A stretch of 64,000 nucleotides of DNA from the NCBI RefSeq assembly GCF_020400605.1, contig NZ_JAINRD010000029.1, positions 1 through 64,000 of the forward strand. The letters are read 5' to 3'. This DNA is from Streptomyces aculeolatus. Its GTDB lineage: Bacteria > Actinomycetota > Actinomycetes > Streptomycetales > Streptomycetaceae. A model generated the notes under the pieces. It was given only the letters and a program-made list of their open reading frames with translations, had not been told where the DNA came from and ran no database searches. Shown here piece by piece: positions 63,203 to 64,000 of the stretch. The first letter of the stretch is position 1, and each line of letters begins with the position of its first letter. The translations under genes were made by a program, and so were the position numbers.

Positions 63203-63844
63203 ATGGGGGGCATGACGGGCGTGCACACGGAGCCGGAGAGCGACGCGTCGATCGTCGCCCGGTCTCATACGGAGCCGGAGGCGTTCGCCGCCGTCTTCGA
63301 CAGGTACGCGACCGACGTCCACCGCTACGCGGCACGGCGGCTCGGCGACGAGGCGGCCGACGACATCATGGCGGAGACGTTCACGACCGCCTTCCGGCTG
63401 CGCGACCGCTTCGACCCGGGCCGCGGCGACGTGCGCCCGTGGCTCTTCGGCATCGCGACCCACCTGGTGAGCCGGCACCGCCGCGCGGAGGGCCGCCGCT
63501 TCCGCGCCCTGTCCCGGCTGCCGGCCCCGGCCGAGACCGACGAGCCGCTCGCCGACCGCGTCGCGGCCCGCGCCACGGCCGACGGCATGCGGCGCGAACT
63601 GGCCACCGCGCTGGCCCGGCTGTCGCCGGCGCTGCGCGACGTACTGCTGCTGGTGGCCTGGGCGGACCTGGCGTACGAGGAGGTGGCCCAGGCACTCGAC
63701 GTGCCGGTGGGCACGGTGCGCTCCCGGCTGCACCGGGCCCGCGCCCGGCTGCGCAAGGAACTGGGGGCCGGCGGGGGCGCGGTCGCCGCCGGCATGGACA
63801 ACGCCCCTGTGGCCACCGGGCGGAAGGAGCACGGACATGGATGA
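63203..63844 (+). CDS. ECF-type RNA polymerase sigma factor
   Basis: A 213-aa sigma-70 family factor with regions 2 and 4 only. Region 2 is AAVFDRYATDVHRYAARRLGDEAADDIMAETFTTAF (about 30-66), followed by RGDVRPWLFGIATHLVSRHRR. Region 4 is LSPALRDVLLLVAWADLAYEEVAQALDVPVGTVRSRLHRARARLRKEL (about 146-193). ATG 63203 has GGAGG six bases upstream; the longer reading has none. It overlaps by 8 bp the next gene, whose product is of the kind usually paired with such factors. Confidence 0.92.
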   Translation: MGGMTGVHTEPESDASIVARSHTEPEAFAAVFDRYATDVHRYAARRLGDEAADDIMAETFTTAFRLRDRFDPGRGDVRPWLFGIATHLVSRHRRAEGRRFRALSRLPAPAETDEPLADRVAARATADGMRRELATALARLSPALRDVLLLVAWADLAYEEVAQALDVPVGTVRSRLHRARARLRKELGAGGGAVAAGMDNAPVATGRKEHGHG

Positions 63845-64000
63845 GCTGAAGCTGCTGCGGGACTGGGACGCGGGTACGGAGCCGCCTCGCGAAGCGGTCC
63901 GCCGCGCGGCCCGTGACCGGCTGCTGGAGACGGCCCGCGCCGCGAAACCCGGGGCGGCGCCGGTGCGCGCGCCCGCCCACACGCCCCTCCGGCCCGGTGC
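63837..64000 (+). CDS. N-terminal fragment of a CU044_5270-type sigma-associated protein (runs off the window)
   Basis: An open frame starting ATG 63837 inside the end of the sigma gene and continuing to the window edge (54 codons visible). It begins MDELKLLRDWDAGTEPPREA followed by VRRAARDRLLETARA. The start pattern and coupling to an ECF sigma gene fit the actinobacterial CU044_5270 family, which usually has one membrane helix and may act as an anti-sigma or accessory protein. The rest is outside the window. GGAAGGAG at about 63821-63828 is a good ribosome binding site. Confidence 0.75.
   Translation, partial: MDELKLLRDWDAGTEPPREAVRRAARDRLLETARAAKPGAAPVRAPAHTPLRPG

Overview
The window is very GC-rich actinobacterial chromosome, almost certainly from Streptomyces or a close relative. 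The evidence is frequent GTG starts, strong third-position GC, and a gene order from lspA/ileS through divIVA, sepF, ftsZ and the dcw cluster to thiOSG, aroH, trpE, phosphofructokinase and MacRS that matches (from memory) the S. coelicolor SCO2070-SCO2125 neighbourhood. It is core chromosome. I saw no rRNA, tRNA, CRISPR array, IS element or phage gene.

Layout. 1-7.7 kb: an envelope and housekeeping group (polytopic protein with a Cys pair, DsbA-like protein, dienelactone-hydrolase-like protein, MscS channel, Na+/H+ antiporter, RluD, LspA, and a histone-H1-like/DksA fusion). 7.9-11.4 kb: ileS behind a translational T-box. 11.7-30.1 kb, all on the minus strand: divIVA, yggT, sepF, yggS, pgeF, ftsZ, ftsQ, murG, ftsW, murD, mraY, murF, murE, ftsI, ftsL, rsmH, that is the division and peptidoglycan precursor machinery in its actinobacterial form (no ftsA, mraZ or murC here). 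30.4-35.9 kb: a beta-carbonic anhydrase and a MoxR-DUF58-transglutaminase operon. 36.3-42.5 kb: DUF3040 protein, methyltransferase, HEPN protein, a phytoene-desaturase-like flavoprotein, a repeat-rich membrane protein, metF. 42.6-47.8 kb: thiamine genes (thiE; thiO-thiS-thiG behind a TPP riboswitch). 48-53 kb: PASTA kinase, endonuclease IV, DUF3515 lipoprotein, sulfite-oxidase-like enzyme, bacterioferritin and its ferredoxin with an iron box. 53-56.8 kb: class II DAHP synthase divergent from a fused anthranilate synthase with a leader-peptide attenuator. 56.8-60.6 kb: a phosphofructokinase with PPi-type signature and the MacR/MacS two-component pair, split by a 188-bp tandem duplication. 60.6-64 kb: PlsC acyltransferase, esterase, membrane protein, ECF sigma factor and the truncated start of its partner.

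Regulation is the richest layer: T-box, TPP riboswitch, trp attenuator, a DmdR/IdeR-type box, a perfect MacR-type operator 20 kb from the macRS genes, an inverted repeat upstream of ftsZ, and a recurring TANNNT-N7-start arrangement suggesting several leaderless mRNAs. I did not find a wholly new multi-gene system. The best leads are the MacR operator upstream of the flavoprotein gene, the tandem duplication between macS and macR, the Asp-104 phosphofructokinase, the H1-DksA fusion, and the low-complexity N-terminal extensions on three successive thiamine proteins.
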